Below are positions 42,841-54,729 of a stretch of DNA of 60,000 bases, one piece after another (position 1 is the stretch's first letter; each line of letters starts with the position of its first letter). The notes under the pieces are model-generated. The model saw only the letters and a list, made by a program, of their open reading frames with translations. It ran no database searches and was not told where the DNA came from. Origin of the DNA: Tubiluchus corallicola (taxonomy: Eukaryota; Priapulida; Priapulimorpha; Priapulimorphida; Tubiluchidae). Location: contig JAQGDQ010000427.1 in the NCBI GenBank assembly GCA_030141605.1, positions 64,001 to 124,000 of the forward strand, in the 5' to 3' direction. The position numbers were made by a program, and so were the translations under genes.

Positions 42841-43325
42841 ATTTACTTACTTACTTACTTACCTACGCTACCTACCTCCCTACCTACCTGCCTGACTGCC
42901 TACCTACCTACCTACCTGCCTACCTACCTACATACCTACCTACCTACCTACCTACCTACCTACCTACCTACCTACCTACCTACCTACCTGCCTGCCTACC
43001 TACCTATCTACCTACTTTCCTACCTACCTCTCAACCTACCTACCTACCTACTATTTACCTACCTCCCTACCTCCCTACCTACCTGCCTGCCTGCCTACCT
43101 ACCTACCTACCTACCTACCTACCTACCTACCTGCCTGCCTACCTACCTATCTACCTACTTTCCTACCTACCTCCTACCTACCTACCTACCTGCCTACCTA
43201 CCTACCTACCTATCTACCTACCTACCTACCTATCTACCTACTTTCCTACTTTCCTACCTACCTACCTATCTACCTACCTAACGTACCTACCTACCTATCT
43301 ACCTACCTACCTACCTACTTACTTA
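42841..43325. repeat. (TACC)n tetranucleotide tract, about 485 bp
   Basis: Long run of TACC with TGCC, TATC, TTTCC and CTCC variants. The order of variants recurs (TATCTACCTACTTTCC at about 43006, 43147 and 43233), so segments of about 85-140 bp have themselves been duplicated. Long Tyr-Leu-Pro-Thr frames are products of the repeat. Confidence 0.97.
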
Positions 43326-44400
43326 TTATAAATTCGCCTTATAATGTGGTCTAACTGTGCAAGTAATTTTCATGTAACCATTTCAAGAGGCTTACCTCAA
43401 ATTAACGCAATTTGCTTCTCTTGCTTGTGAAAACAATCACGGTTAACTTTCCCGCGCAATTATGGTTAAAACAACAGCAGCAGTCCACAAAACACTCACC
43501 GCGTATTGAATAATCCGTAACTAACATTTTGTTATAACAAAAACTATAATTTCTTTTCAAAAAAAATGTTGCTTATTAGTTACACCACCAAACCTGATTT
43601 GATTCTCTGAATTCTATATTAAGGTTGCCAGGTTAATTAGTTGATGTGAACATATGGCAGCTTCTATTTACAACTAATAGGAGTAAAGCAATAATAATTA
43701 CTGCATTAATTATTTTTCTAGCATAATTTTTTACGAACTTCTGTCATCATCCTTTAGACAAAGACTCAGTACAGAATTAAGTGTCAATTATCAATTATTA
43801 CAATGTTGGAAGTACTCGCATGGTGGCGCCACCTTACAGTACAGCTGTTGTTCTGTAAATTGGCCACAGTAACTCTGGATGCTGTTATATGTTTGATTTG
43901 TCAATGTCTGACATACCAGGTCATTTTCTTTGAGTTTTATAATAGAATTTGATAAAGCACAAAATGTAAAACAAGCTGAAATTGAATGTTGAAAATGTTG
44001 AAAATCCATCTTTTTACATATAGATTAGTGTCAAAAACACATACAACACAAGAAAAAAAAGTAGACATACATACAATTTTAATTTTGAAATATAATGAAA
44101 ATAGGCAAACAAAACAACAATAATAAAACAAATATTATTAAATCTTCCTGTTATTTAAATGAAAAGTTTAATGATTAGTATTTAAAATAAATTGTCATTC
44201 ATAAGGCCTCATTTTTAATAATATGGTCACATAGTATATTTTTCATCATGTCTTAAAAACGGTTTTTCAACATAATTAATAAATGCGTTAATTATTTCTA
44301 AATCATTACTTCCAATCAAGAATAAAAATTTATCAGCATCGTTCATAGTAAAAAATTCTGGTATAATCACATTGATGTGATTATATGTAATAGTAACAAC
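43325..44400. other. No recognisable feature
   Basis: AT-rich, with short minus-strand frames (43791-44131) that show no known domain. Confidence 0.4.
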
Positions 44401-44403
44401 AAC

Positions 44404-44475
<72 letters not shown>

Positions 44476-44496
44476 TAATAATAATAATAATAATAG

Positions 44497-44558
<62 letters not shown>

Positions 44559-44562
44559 TTAA
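44401..44562. repeat. (AAT)n microsatellite, about 160 bp
   Basis: AAT units with four interruptions. The Leu and Ile runs of the minus-strand frames are products of the repeat. Confidence 0.97.
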
Positions 44563-45000
44563 AATTTCAACTATTGTTGATCTCAAAATTACGCTACTTA
44601 CTTAGTTAGTTTTTCTTTTCAATGTTTTTTTTGCATTTATGAGACAAAAACGCAGAAATGGCATTTGAAAAGAAATTATACAAAGTCCACAGATTTACAT
44701 GCGGGGATCGCAGGAAACCCCTTTAAACCCTTTAAACCCCTTTTCTTTTCAACAGTGTACTCTTCTATTACTGAGGATAGCACAGCCCTTTCTCAGTGTC
44801 CAACTTATAACCTACAGAAGACAGTACACAGAAACGAAGGTGTTTGGGACACAGCATAAAAATATCAGATCTATTTCAAGGTCACTAGAAACTTAATTGC
44901 TAATTAACTACATTTCTTTTAAATTAGTATTCTCTCAGTAGGTCAAGTCGCTTAAATGTGGAATGTTTTTTCAAGTACGAAAAAAATTACATACTGTTCT
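44562..45000. other. No recognisable feature
   Basis: Contains a CCCTTTAAACCCTTTAAACCCC near-repeat at 44718-44740. The open frames at 44665-44896 have no recognisable domain. Confidence 0.4.
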
Positions 45001-45490
45001 ACACCTGGAAAACAATTTTTCTGAGTGAATTTGCATGTTGTTAAATTCACCCACCCTTGTAAATTGGATAAACAGAGCATTCCAAACTATTTTAGACATT
45101 CAAATTTATTTAACAGGATACTTACATCGGCAACATAAATTAAAAATTGAATTGATTATCTACTATCATAAAACTAGTCTAATAAGGGAACGAAATAACA
45201 AATTTGAAGCAAAGTGTAAAAATTTTTTGCTAGAAATGGCTGCAGTAATATTATTAAATACAGACCTAATTGTGTAGATTAAATTATATTATTGACAGCT
45301 GCTGGAAAACCTCTATTACTGCAATCAGAAAAAACAAAAAGGTTATTTTAAATATCTTTAGTAGTAAAAATATAAATGTAAATATACGCGAGATGCCAAT
45401 AATGTTGGCAAGTTGCCAACAGCAGCTGTTGCGCAACAACATGGCGTCATTGAGCGTCACGCGTTCGAAGTATTGTTTCGTATATTAAGC
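45000..45490 (+). repeat. Left arm of a large inverted repeat
   Basis: Matches the reverse complement of 48690-49185: TTGCATGTTGTTAAATTCA, AATACAGACCTAATTGT, TTACTGCAATCAGAAAAAAC, the palindrome GTTGGCAAGTTGCCAAC (45408-45424) and CACGCGTTCGAAGTATTGTT. The arms have diverged substantially. Confidence 0.75.
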
Positions 45491-46010
45491 TACAATCTCT
45501 TAAGTTCTCTCTCGAAGTTCTCCAAGCCACCATTGTTAAAGGACAAGAAAAGGGGCACCTGAAGTAGGTTTCAGAAAAATCGCCTTAAAATTATATTACT
45601 TTATAGCAAATTTACGCGTATATCGCACTCGCATTGAAAGGATTTTTTGTTTGTTTTCATTTGAAATCTCAAAAGATACTGCTCCGACGACGCCATTGCG
45701 TGACGTCACTTATGGAAAAACGTAAATCAGGGGAAGAAAGGGAAATGCTAAACTATGTCCCAAAAAACTTTCCAAGCAAAATTATGTTACTTTGCATTTC
45801 GGTTACCTGCTTGAAAGACTTATGTAATTAGAAAAAAAGTAGTAATTATTTAAAATCCTTTTACCAATTGGCAAAATGTCGCTGACTCACCTCCAGTGTG
45901 CACCACTCACTAACCAAAAACAAATGAAAAAATGGCAAAGTTTTATTTTACATAAATGAGAACAACGAGGCAAACTGAACGATTTACAAAATTATTCTTA
46001 AACGAGTAAA
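45490..46010 (+). repeat. Spacer and dispersed repeat family A, copy 3
   Basis: From about 45700 (GGGGAAGAAAGGGAAATG) to 45910 (CCAGTGTGCACCACTCAC) it resembles 38775-38945. The open frame at 45634-45831 has no known domain. Confidence 0.5.
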
Positions 46011-46135
46011 GCGGCCTTTTACCAGACATCCGCAATCCGTTATTGCGTAAAAATCGTTTACATTGTTTTCAGTGCAGCCGTTTAACAGACTTGTGTTATG
46101 CTGCGTTGTTTTCTGTATTTTTTTCTAGTGACTTT
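46010..46135. other. Short spacer
   Basis: No feature recognised. Confidence 0.4.
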
Positions 46136-46640
46136 TTATACCCAGTTGGATACGCAACAAAACATAACGAACTCCGGATGTCTGATGAACGTCGCATTAC
46201 ACAATAAATCGCAAAGTAAATGTAAATTCGCATAGCGCAATAACGCAAAACGAATTCCGGATGTGTGATAAACACCGCATTACAGAATAATTCGCAATTC
46301 GCATAGCGCAATAACGAATAACGAATTCCGGATGTGTGATAAACACCGCATTACAGAATAATTCGCAATTCACATAGCGCAATAACGCAAAACGAATTCC
46401 AGATGTGTGATAAACACCGCATTACAGAATAATTCACAATTCGCATAGCGCAATAACGCAAAACGAATTCCAGATGTGTGATAAACACCCCATTACAGAA
46501 TAATTCGCAATTCGCATTGCGCAATAACGCAATAACGCAAAACGAATTCCGGATGTCTGAGAAACACCGCATTGCAGAGTAATTCACAATGTAAATATAA
46601 ATTCACATAGCGCAAATCACAACATCGCAATAGAAGCGTC
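46136..46640. repeat. 71-bp tandem repeat, about six copies
   Basis: Each unit has CGCATAGCGCAATAACGCAA, AACGAATTCCGGATGTGTGA and CACCGCATTACAGAATAATT. Copies at the two ends are more diverged than the central ones. The period is not a multiple of three, so frames rotate through it. It lies within the large inverted repeat. Confidence 0.92.
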
Positions 46641-47280
46641 TCACGTTTTGCGCAAAGAAGAAATTCGTTTAGCGCAAAATAATGGGCGTGGCTTCATTTG
46701 AACAACAAAATATAAAAGAAGCCCAACAAACCAAGTGAATCATGTGACGTGAAAGTTTGACCTTTACATGATTTTAGTCTAACGCGTAATTTATTTGCAA
46801 AGTCTTTAGTGAATGTGTGAATGTTTAAAATGTGAAGAGCAAACGTGTATTTGTTTACGCGAAGTGTTTAAATTTTGAATCAGACGTTTGTTTATTAGAT
46901 GTTTATTTTCGCATGGAATAAATGTTTGCGGCGCAACGCGTTTGGCGTTAAAACGTAGCTGAGAAAAACAACAAGCGGCCAAAGTGTTATTTTGTAAAAC
47001 TTCTTTTGTTCGGGAACAGCGTTCTATATTGAAAAATAAAGGTTTCTCGGTAGTATGTTAATTTGAATTCTGAGGCGGTTTAATCATCTGTATGATTATT
47101 TTGATAACCTATTTAAGTTTTTGCTTGTGTCTCAGAATTAGTTTGTCCACAGACCCCCCGTCTTGGGTTGGTGAACTTGCTGTGCAGCACAATAAGCAAA
47201 AAAGGATGAAGTCCATCGTTTTGCCTTAATCCTTAAGTCAGTTGGGTAATCTTGGCTGACTAGTATACTTGACTGGTACT
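46640..47280. other. No recognisable feature
   Basis: Contains CpG-containing words such as AACGCGT and GCGGCGCAACGCG. No gene is seen. Confidence 0.4.
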
Positions 47281-47284
47281 TGGC

Positions 47285-47745
47285 AGAGTAAAAATGGCAC
47301 AGATAAAATGGCACAAATCGAAAAGTAGGTAAAATGACACAAGTAAAAATGGCACAGGAAAATGGCACAGGTAAAACGGCGCTGTAAAAATGGTACTGAG
47401 AAAATGGCACAAATCGATGTGTAGGTAAAAATTGCACAGGCAAAAATGACACAGGAAAAAATAGAACAGGAAAAATTGTTTTTTAAAAATGGCACAGGAA
47501 AAAATAGAACAGAAAAAATTGTTTGGTAAAAATGGCACAGGAAAAAATAGAACAGAAAAAATTGTTTGGTAAAAATGTCACAGGAAAAATGGTGCAGTAA
47601 AATTGCGCAGCAAAAATGGCACTGAGATAATGGCACAAATCGAAAAGTAGGCAAAATGACACGGGTAAAGATGGCACAGCAAAAAATAGCGCAGGAAAAG
47701 ATGGTACGGTAAAAATGGTACAGGAAAGAATGTACGGCACAATTA
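47285..47745. repeat. Complex minisatellite built from AAAATGGCAC and GGAAAAAATAGAACAG
   Basis: Short words AAAATGGCACAG, GGAAAAAATAGAACAG and AAAAAATTGTTTGGTA alternate in irregular order, with local 46-bp repeats at 47490-47590. A larger unit (ATCGAAAAGTAGGTAAAATGACAC) occurs near 47325 and 47640, about 315 bp apart. The minus-strand frames rich in Phe and Cys are products of the repeat. Confidence 0.88.
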
Positions 47746-48507
47746 GTAAAATATGTTAAGGGTTAGAGTTATAGTGGCGGATAATTATTTTAGTTATTTT
47801 TACATTGCTAAAGAAATTATCATTCAGCAGAATTTGTTTGATCGTTTGTTTGTGTGTGTTTGCTTGTTTGTTTGATTGTTTCTTGTCTGTTATGGCAGCC
47901 AGTAAGCCTATTACGAAAGAAATACCTAACAGATTTCCAGGAAACTTTGTGAAGAAAGGCGGGTATTGGCTGCCAAAATGGGAATCTTTTCACCGGTTCT
48001 TTTTTCCCAAAACTTGACCAAACACCACGTTCAAAAGTCTCAGAGGGAGTGTTTAGTATTTCTTTTTTGTTACCTCCACCTGGACAAACAACTACAAGTT
48101 AATTCCAGGTTCCATTTCGAGAAATTCTTGCTTGCAAAACTGTGTAACGTTGTCTATGACCTTTGCTTGTTAATGTGTATAGCCTTATAAGTACGTAAAT
48201 ATGTATATATTTGTCAATCTATTACCATCGCCATAACTAATGGTTAAAGGGTAGACAAACACTATGTGGAACATCCGTGCATTACTGATTATAAATCTAT
48301 TTAATGAACAAATATTTTGTCAGTTTTTTGCCAGTCTATGCAATACCAATACAGGTACATTTTGTATGTTTGCTTGTTTATCACAGCGTTAAATTTTTTT
48401 AATCAAAAGATCTGCTTCTTACTGAGCGCATTCTAGTTTTATAAAATAAATCAATTAAATCAAAATAATACATATGTACCATTTTTACAGCTTTTGCATT
48501 TGTGCTG

Positions 48508-48508
<1 letters not shown>
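47745..48508. other. No convincing gene
   Basis: The open frame at 47805-48017 begins with a hydrophobic Cys-rich stretch (ICLIVCLCVFACLFDCFL) that could look like a signal peptide, followed by about 35 residues without recognisable similarity. It may be chance. Confidence 0.3.
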
Positions 48509-48509
<1 letters not shown>

Positions 48510-48545
<36 letters not shown>

Positions 48546-48566
48546 CGTGCGTGCGTGTGTGTGTGC

Positions 48567-48610
<44 letters not shown>

Positions 48611-48662
48611 GTGTGTGTGTGTGTTTGTGTGTGTATGTGTGTGTACGTGTGTGTGTGTGCTT
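48510..48662. repeat. (TG)n microsatellite, about 150 bp
   Basis: GT dinucleotides with GCGTGCGTGCG, GTATG and GTACG interruptions. Val-Cys frames on the plus strand and His-Thr frames on the minus strand are products of the repeat. Confidence 0.96.
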
Positions 48663-48689
48663 GAAGTGCTTGAATTACAGAGATTACTA

Positions 48690-49185
48690 GGTTACGTATA
48701 GAACAATACTTCGAACGCGTGATGTTCAAGGTGCCATGTTGTTCGGTAAAAGCAGCTGTTGGCAAGTTGCCAACATGTATTTTTAATGGCGTTTCGCGTC
48801 TATTTTTAAGTATATTTTTTCCGTTAACACAAATTAAATGTAACCTTTTTGTTTTTTTCTGATTGCAGTAATTGAGGCTTTCTAGTACCCATCAAAATAT
48901 CAGTTATTCTATATAATTAGGTCTGTATTTAATAATGTTATAGGAGCCATTTCTAGTGAAATTATTTTACAATGTTACTCAAATTCGTTGTCTGGCTCCC
49001 GCTTTAGTATAGTTAATTAATTAATTACTAACCAACATTTTAATTTACATTACTGATGTAACTAGCCTGTTAAAATAAATAAATCTAAATCTAATCTAAA
49101 AATACTTTTAATGCTCAACATTACAGGGCACGATGGTTGAATTTAGCAACTTGCATATTCACCCAGAAAAAATTATTATCGGGAA
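48690..49185 (-). repeat. Right arm of the large inverted repeat
   Basis: Reverse complement of 45000-45490, as listed there. It carries the same palindrome GTTGGCAAGTTGCCAAC at 48758-48774. Confidence 0.75.
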
Positions 49186-50150
49186 AACCTACATTTAAAA
49201 ACCCTTTCTAGGGGTTTTCTTCAAGGAAAACCTTTTAAAAAACCCTACAAGTAATTTTTTCTCAAAGTAACTTGTTCAGAAGATTTTTCTGCAGCGATTG
49301 AATCAACCCAAAATTGTTGAATTTTGAAGCCAAATTTGCTCCAAAATAAGAAATGTATATGAAAAATTTGGAACGCACCCTAAATTTGAACCGGGGATAT
49401 CTTGAAAGCGAAACGTAATCTCCCGAATTTTTCATATTTTCTGTAAAAAGACCTTGTTGTTGCTTTTTTGGAGGATTTGAAAGCAGCAGCTTGTCCAACA
49501 GCATGGTGCCCATTGCTCCACTAGCCACAAATCTCTCTCTGAGGGCGCACTATCTAAATCTGTGATTGTAAGCAACATCAATTAATTGAGTATTGCGAGT
49601 CACTAATACAGAATCAGTTCCATTCGCCACAAGCATGCCATTGTGACCATCATTGTTAAGGACAACGATGACGACAGTCGACTGGTCTTTTGCGGAAATC
49701 CTGACCTACATCACAGCTAGGGATTAAACAGGTTCAGTGCTTAATGCTCACGGCTGTTGAACTTAGCAAGCATCACGATCTTCGACCTACCCTTGGCGAA
49801 AATGAATGCGTCCACTGGCAGGGAAGGATGAGTAATTTTGATACTTATTCTAGAAAAGAACCGATGATCATCAGTTTAATAAACTATTGATTGAAGATGT
49901 GCATATTAAAGGGTTTTCATTCCTGAGTAACACAAACTCTAGCTGCTTCATAAAAACTTTGTGAGTTCCTGTGTTCGTTAACTCTCAATATCACTGAGGG
50001 ATGCAATGAGGCAAACATACCAAGGGACGCCAAACAAACTAACTAATCTCTTATTTTGCAAAGTACAAGACCTTTTATGCATGTGCGCTTGATTATTTGA
50101 AACCATTCCCAAAGAAGAATTACTATAATGAAACGACTGCGTTAGTTAAA
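49185..50150. other. No recognisable gene
   Basis: At 49194-49215 AAAACCC and GGGTTTT can pair. Beyond 49600 the base composition becomes more balanced, as in the RTE element that follows. The minus-strand frame at 49262-49528 has no known domain. Confidence 0.4.
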
Positions 50151-50870
50151 CAATGGGTAGCATTGGAGGCTGTAAGCAGTGACATGCTACATGTGGTGCA
50201 GCCTGCATCCCAAGGGAGCAGACGGAGCTCTGGCGAGTAGCACCTGATCCTCTGATAATGGAAAAGTTTATGCTAACCAGGAAGGGACAGAACAGGTCCA
50301 ACGAACAAGCTGCTTGATGGTTGGACCCCAGCCCTAATGAAATGGTGAAAAGGGGAAAGTTGGGTCTGGGCTAACCACGCATTCCCATAAAAAGCAAGAT
50401 GTTACAGAAACCAATGACAAGCGAATACCAAAACAATCTGCGCAGCTACTATTGCAGCTGGTGAGAGAAATGGTGAGGACGGCAGGATGACGGTGTTGAG
50501 TCAAAGCCTGCTGGAAGCTCAGTGCCTGATCTTGTCGATAGTAACCCCCCAAGACATGTATGAGGCTAGATACATAGAATATAGGGACAAAGTCAGGTTA
50601 GATCTGCTGGGGATTCACAAATGTAGGTGGATTTGAACACGAAAGACGATGCTCGACACGAAACAGGCGTGTACATGTTGGCGAGAAAGACAAACATAGA
50701 GGTGAAGTGGCAATAATGATGACACAAATAGCTCAGAAGAGTCTCACTGAGTAGAAATCAGTACCAAGCCGAATAATTACCACAACGTGTTACAGGCCCT
50801 CGATGGTAAGGCCAAGCAAGAATACTCAGATTGAATGCGACCAACTCCTTATGAACCCTTTGGAAGAATA
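50150..50870 (+). pseudogene. RTE-type retrotransposon, 5' part and endonuclease domain remnant
   Basis: Pieces of an apurinic-type (APE) endonuclease can be read in shifting frames on the plus strand: VRLDLLGIHKCRWI at about 50590-50633, TMLDT shortly after, and EVAIMMTQIAQKSLTE, a TAG, then KSVPSRIITTT at 50704-50790. They follow the order and wording of RTE-like endonucleases (xLDLLGxxECRW, GVAIMMxxxAxKSLIEWxPVSxRIIxAR). At least three frameshifts and several stops are present. Upstream, 50150-50500 has the composition of an untranslated leader. The reverse transcriptase continues only at 52960, so about 2 kb of other DNA lies between. Confidence 0.75.
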
Positions 50871-52955
50871 AGCATGCAATGACTTTTAGTGTAGCGGATT
50901 AGTTCTCATATTGCAAACAACTGTACATTTTTGAGAAACTTGTGAAATAGGTACTAACACAAGTAGGGGACACCACAACGCTTCATTTCAGGTGTGGAGG
51001 GAAATCAGATTTGACCAATGACAGCGCTTAGAGGTTAAATTCCAAATGGCCGCCAACAAAAATGGCAAAACTCACAAAATCCTGGTAATTTTGCCAGTAT
51101 TAAACGTATAACTGCAACTAAAGCATCTAAATTTGCTAGAATTTAATTTGGAATCTATCAAAATACACCCCGAAATAAAATTTAAAATCATTTTCGACAG
51201 AAATCCAAGATGGAGACTACGAATCCGATTCTTAAATAACGAATTATGGAAATGCTAACAGTGCCTGTTTTCTCTAAATTACAAATTTATCTGCCTCTGC
51301 TCATCTCGTTCCATGTCTTCCCAGACTGTCTGCCAATACAGACACTGTGTTACACCCAGTAAAAGCACTGGAAGACTGGGTATGTAAAACACTGCATCAG
51401 ATTAAGCGTGGCAGCTATTTCATGACAGGAATGCATCGGTAGCTGGAACCAACTCCTAACACAATCCTCAGCTCATCAGCAGAAGTGCAGAATTTTTCTG
51501 TTTATATACTCTACTAATACAATCAATGTGGCTGATCTCAAACCGGCAGAGGAGAGTAACGGTATGAGGAGGGGAGAGGGAAGTCAGCAACCAGTTCATT
51601 ACAATTTCATTACGTGATTTTGCATGTCTCATTCCACATATGCAAACAAGGAGAGTGTTGAATCAATAGTGCACGAGTCATTTCCTGGCAAGCTTAGATC
51701 TGCACTTATACAATCAACGTCAAAGACATTCCTTCCAATTAACTTCTCCAAGTAAACAGATTATTGCAAAGTCCATTGGTAGTGCAATAAGAATGACGGG
51801 CAGCAGTAGTTGAAAATCTAGAAGCTGTTTTATTCTTTTACACCAGAGCACGTTTGCAGCAGCAGATGTGCGATTTTCACTGTTCTAATACCTTGGTGAC
51901 TATTTGGGAACCTGTTCTGCATTTGAAATTGGGCAGGCCTCTTTGCGAGTACCTCTGCCCACTTTGAATGAAAAAAATTACGCAAAATTAAGTTAAACTC
52001 GGCATCAGTGTCTGGCTGGGTTACTGCACTGAGTGGCTAATCCCAAGAAGTTGCAAACTTTAAAACGTATTTTTGGACTATGAAATTTGACCAAAATGTC
52101 ATATATACAACTCGACCAGCTTGTTGAACATCGACGTCATTACCCTGACTGATACCTCAACGAGACTAGAGGAGACTCGTTTTAGATGCGCAACCTTCCA
52201 GAAAAAAAGGGGAGTAGAGAAAGAAGAATCAGGAGTTTAGCTTTGTCTTCAGAATCAGCAACGTTTGTGACATCCACAGGTATTAACTTCACGTCTCTAC
52301 ATGCGCCATTTACGTTACAAGAAGGCATTCGCGTGGCTTTATCATCTCTGCCAAACTTATTATCTCTGAGAGATGTCGTAGAAAAAGAAGCCAAAGGTAA
52401 CTGCAATACATATATTCCATTGCTCCTTATTCATTAGCCTTTAGAAGAATGTGTACTATTCCTTGCCTCATTTAATTAAACAGCACCTGAATGCACCGTC
52501 AATCTAAGCATCAATTGAACTATCGTGCCATCTTCCCTCAAAGAGACAAAGAGGAAGTTTTGCCACAAACATGGGTTTCAATGCCACTGAAAGCTGGACT
52601 GATCGTCGTCTCGTGGTCGCACTTCTGAAAACACAATCTGTAGGAAATCAACACTTGCATTATGGAAAAAAGCTTGACACCTTGAGATTGAAGAAATTCC
52701 AATTCTTGTAAAAATGCTATCAATGTCCACAAAATGTCGTTTGGTCTTAATCAGCTTTCTTAGATAACTAGGTGAAGAGGCAAATATGCAAGGAACTGAC
52801 CAAACAACCAACTAATTAATGTTTTACCTATAAATAAAATAACCAACATTTTCACTACATGTTAATTTGAATATCTTTTCGACATCAGTACTGGAATCGA
52901 GAGCAATGAGGGGAGCTGAATAGATAAGAATGAGATTGAAGTCAAGGAGGATTAT
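50870..52955. other. About 2.1 kb of unrelated DNA splitting the RTE element
   Basis: I see neither endonuclease nor reverse transcriptase words here. The most open stretch is 52186-52437 on the plus strand (83 codons, with SSESATFVTSTGINFTSLH), which I do not recognise. No inverted repeats, LTRs or target duplication were found at the edges. It may be an insertion, or the element may be two separate fragments. Confidence 0.4.
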
Positions 52956-52959
52956 ACAC

Positions 52960-54715
52960 AAGGATAAGACCTGATGCAAGTTGAATTTAGTGAAATCGGT
53001 ACAAAGGAGAGGTATACAGTGGAGGTAGGGAACAAGTTCCAAGTAATGAAGAGCCTAGATGAAGTAAAGCAGCTGAGCATTAAGATCGAGCAGGTGTATG
53101 CAAACACAGCAGAGTCAGTCCTTAGGAGGACAAGGAGAATAAGCCAGCCATGGATTGGAGGAGAAACGTGAAGGCGAGTAGTGGGAAGGAGAGAGGCCAA
53201 TGAGAAAATCGTGAGCAGGCATGGAGAGGATAAGATAGAGGGTGTGAGCAGAATGGAGAAATACAAGCATGTGAAGATACTAGGAATAATAACAGGAGAT
53301 GGGTGGAGGATATGGCAGAGAAAACAGAGAGTGCAGCAGAAAATGGCAGGATGAAGGAACTGTACAGCATCATGCATGTCCTGGCAGGAGAAAGGGGGCA
53401 GTCGGGGGAGTGAAGGACAAGAATGAAGTACTCAGGACAGAGCAGGAACGGATGGAAGAGATAAGTGGCAGGACAATAACAGACAGAGCGGACACAGGCC
53501 ATGAAAGAAATTGACTGCAAAAGGATAAGCAAATCGAAGGTGATGAAATATAAAAGAACAGGCAAATGAATGCTTCCACATACCTGCAATTCAAAGATTT
53601 TGAGAAGGCATTTAATTCGATACATAGGGAGAGCTTGTGGAAGATTCTTGAGAGGTATGGAGTGCCAATCAAAATGGAAAAGTCAATCAAGCACATGTAT
53701 GGTGGCTTTGAGTGCACGTGATAGATGTGAGGGAAAAATCAGAGTAATTAGCCACAAGGACAGAGGCTAAGCAAGGATATGTGATGTGAAATTTCCTCTT
53801 CATTGTGGCAATTGCTTACGAGGCGAGCAGGGCACAGCAAGATAATGAGAGTAAGGTGGAAGGGCAACAAAGAACTGGATGATTAACATTTTGCAGACGA
53901 TATGGCACTGACCTCATCGCAGTGTGACCACTTATAGACAAAGAGCACAAAGCTGAAGTAAGAAGCTGAGAGAGTTCCACTTAGAATAAATGGCAGGAAA
54001 TGTAAAATGATGAGGTTGAATACAGAGAGCAATGCAAAGGTGAAAGTGGGAGAGGTAGAGGTGCAGGGCATCAAAGAATTTGTATATTTGGTGTCAAATG
54101 CGGGCGAAAGAGCACAAGATATAAAAAGCAGTCTAAGTAAAGCAAGGGCAGCACACAGGAGACTTGGCAAGATCTGGATCATTGAGGCAGAGAACAAAAT
54201 AAAAATATTCTATGTGCTGGTCAGCCTAGTGTTATGTGGAAGCAAGATATGGAAAACGACAAAGACAAAGGAAAGAAACTCTATGTATTCCAGTTTATAT
54301 GTGTGAGAATGATACTAAGGGTTAGATAGCAGATGACAAATCTGAAGGTGGCAAACAAGGCGCAAATGAATGTAGTGAGTGACGAACCCAGGAGGAGATG
54401 GAATTAGATTTGACATGTCCTAAGGCTAGAATGACTGTGAGATATAGTAATGAAATGGACATCAGAAGGAAGACGGGAGTGAGAGGCAGACCGAGAACAA
54501 CATGGAAAAGGACAGCTGAGGCAAATAGGAGTTATGCAGGATGTTGGAGTGAGGTCAAAGCAGCAGCAATGGACAGCAGAAGGGTTGTGGAAGAAGTGCT
54601 GGAGTCTTACGCAGCTCCTGGCTTGAAGAGAACTAAATGCAAAGTCCTAAGTGCCAACAGAAGCATTCAATACTGTTCCAGCAAAAACGTAGCTGTTCTA
54701 CGATTTTGAGACTCA
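52960..54715 (+). pseudogene. RTE-type retrotransposon, reverse transcriptase and C-terminal region
   Basis: The pieces are in the order expected for an RTE-like ORF2. The pre-RT linker is KFQVMKSLDEVKQLSIKIEQ and VLRRTRRISQPWIGGET (52976-53170). RT motif A is FKDFEKAFNSIHRESLWKIL (about 53590), then YGVPIKMEKSIKHMYGGFEC and a stop. The catalytic FADD is at 53890-53901. After it come INGRKCKMMRLNT, VQGIKEFVYLVSNAGE, KSSLSKARAAHRRLGKIW and VLCGSKIW (about 54000-54250). The C-terminal RGRPRTTWKR is at about 54480. At least six stops or frameshifts interrupt it. The minus-strand frames in the same region are shadows. It is a long-dead copy of a class often annotated as craniofacial-development-protein-2-like or endonuclease-reverse transcriptase. 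Confidence 0.92.
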
Positions 54716-54729
54716 GCAGTAGCGGAATT

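Noticed and set aside
42798-43331. Long Tyr-Leu-Pro-Thr protein
   Set aside because: It is a translation of the (TACC)n tract; all frames of that tract are open.
44227-44586. Poly-leucine and poly-isoleucine membrane protein on the minus strand
   Set aside because: It is the translation of the (AAT)n microsatellite.
46136-46640. CRISPR-like or coding repeat on the minus strand
   Set aside because: It is a plain 71-bp tandem repeat with no spacers, and its period rotates the reading frame.
47238-47740. Phe/Cys-rich minus-strand membrane-like proteins
   Set aside because: They are translations of the AAAATGGCAC/GGAAAAAATAGAACAG minisatellite in several frames.
47805-48017. Small secreted protein with a signal peptide
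   Set aside because: The hydrophobic start comes from a TTTG/TGTT-rich run, and the rest has no recognisable similarity. It is kept only as a remark.
53122-53717. Three overlapping minus-strand frames of 115-167 codons
   Set aside because: They lie antisense to the reverse transcriptase relic, whose plus-strand motifs explain the sequence.
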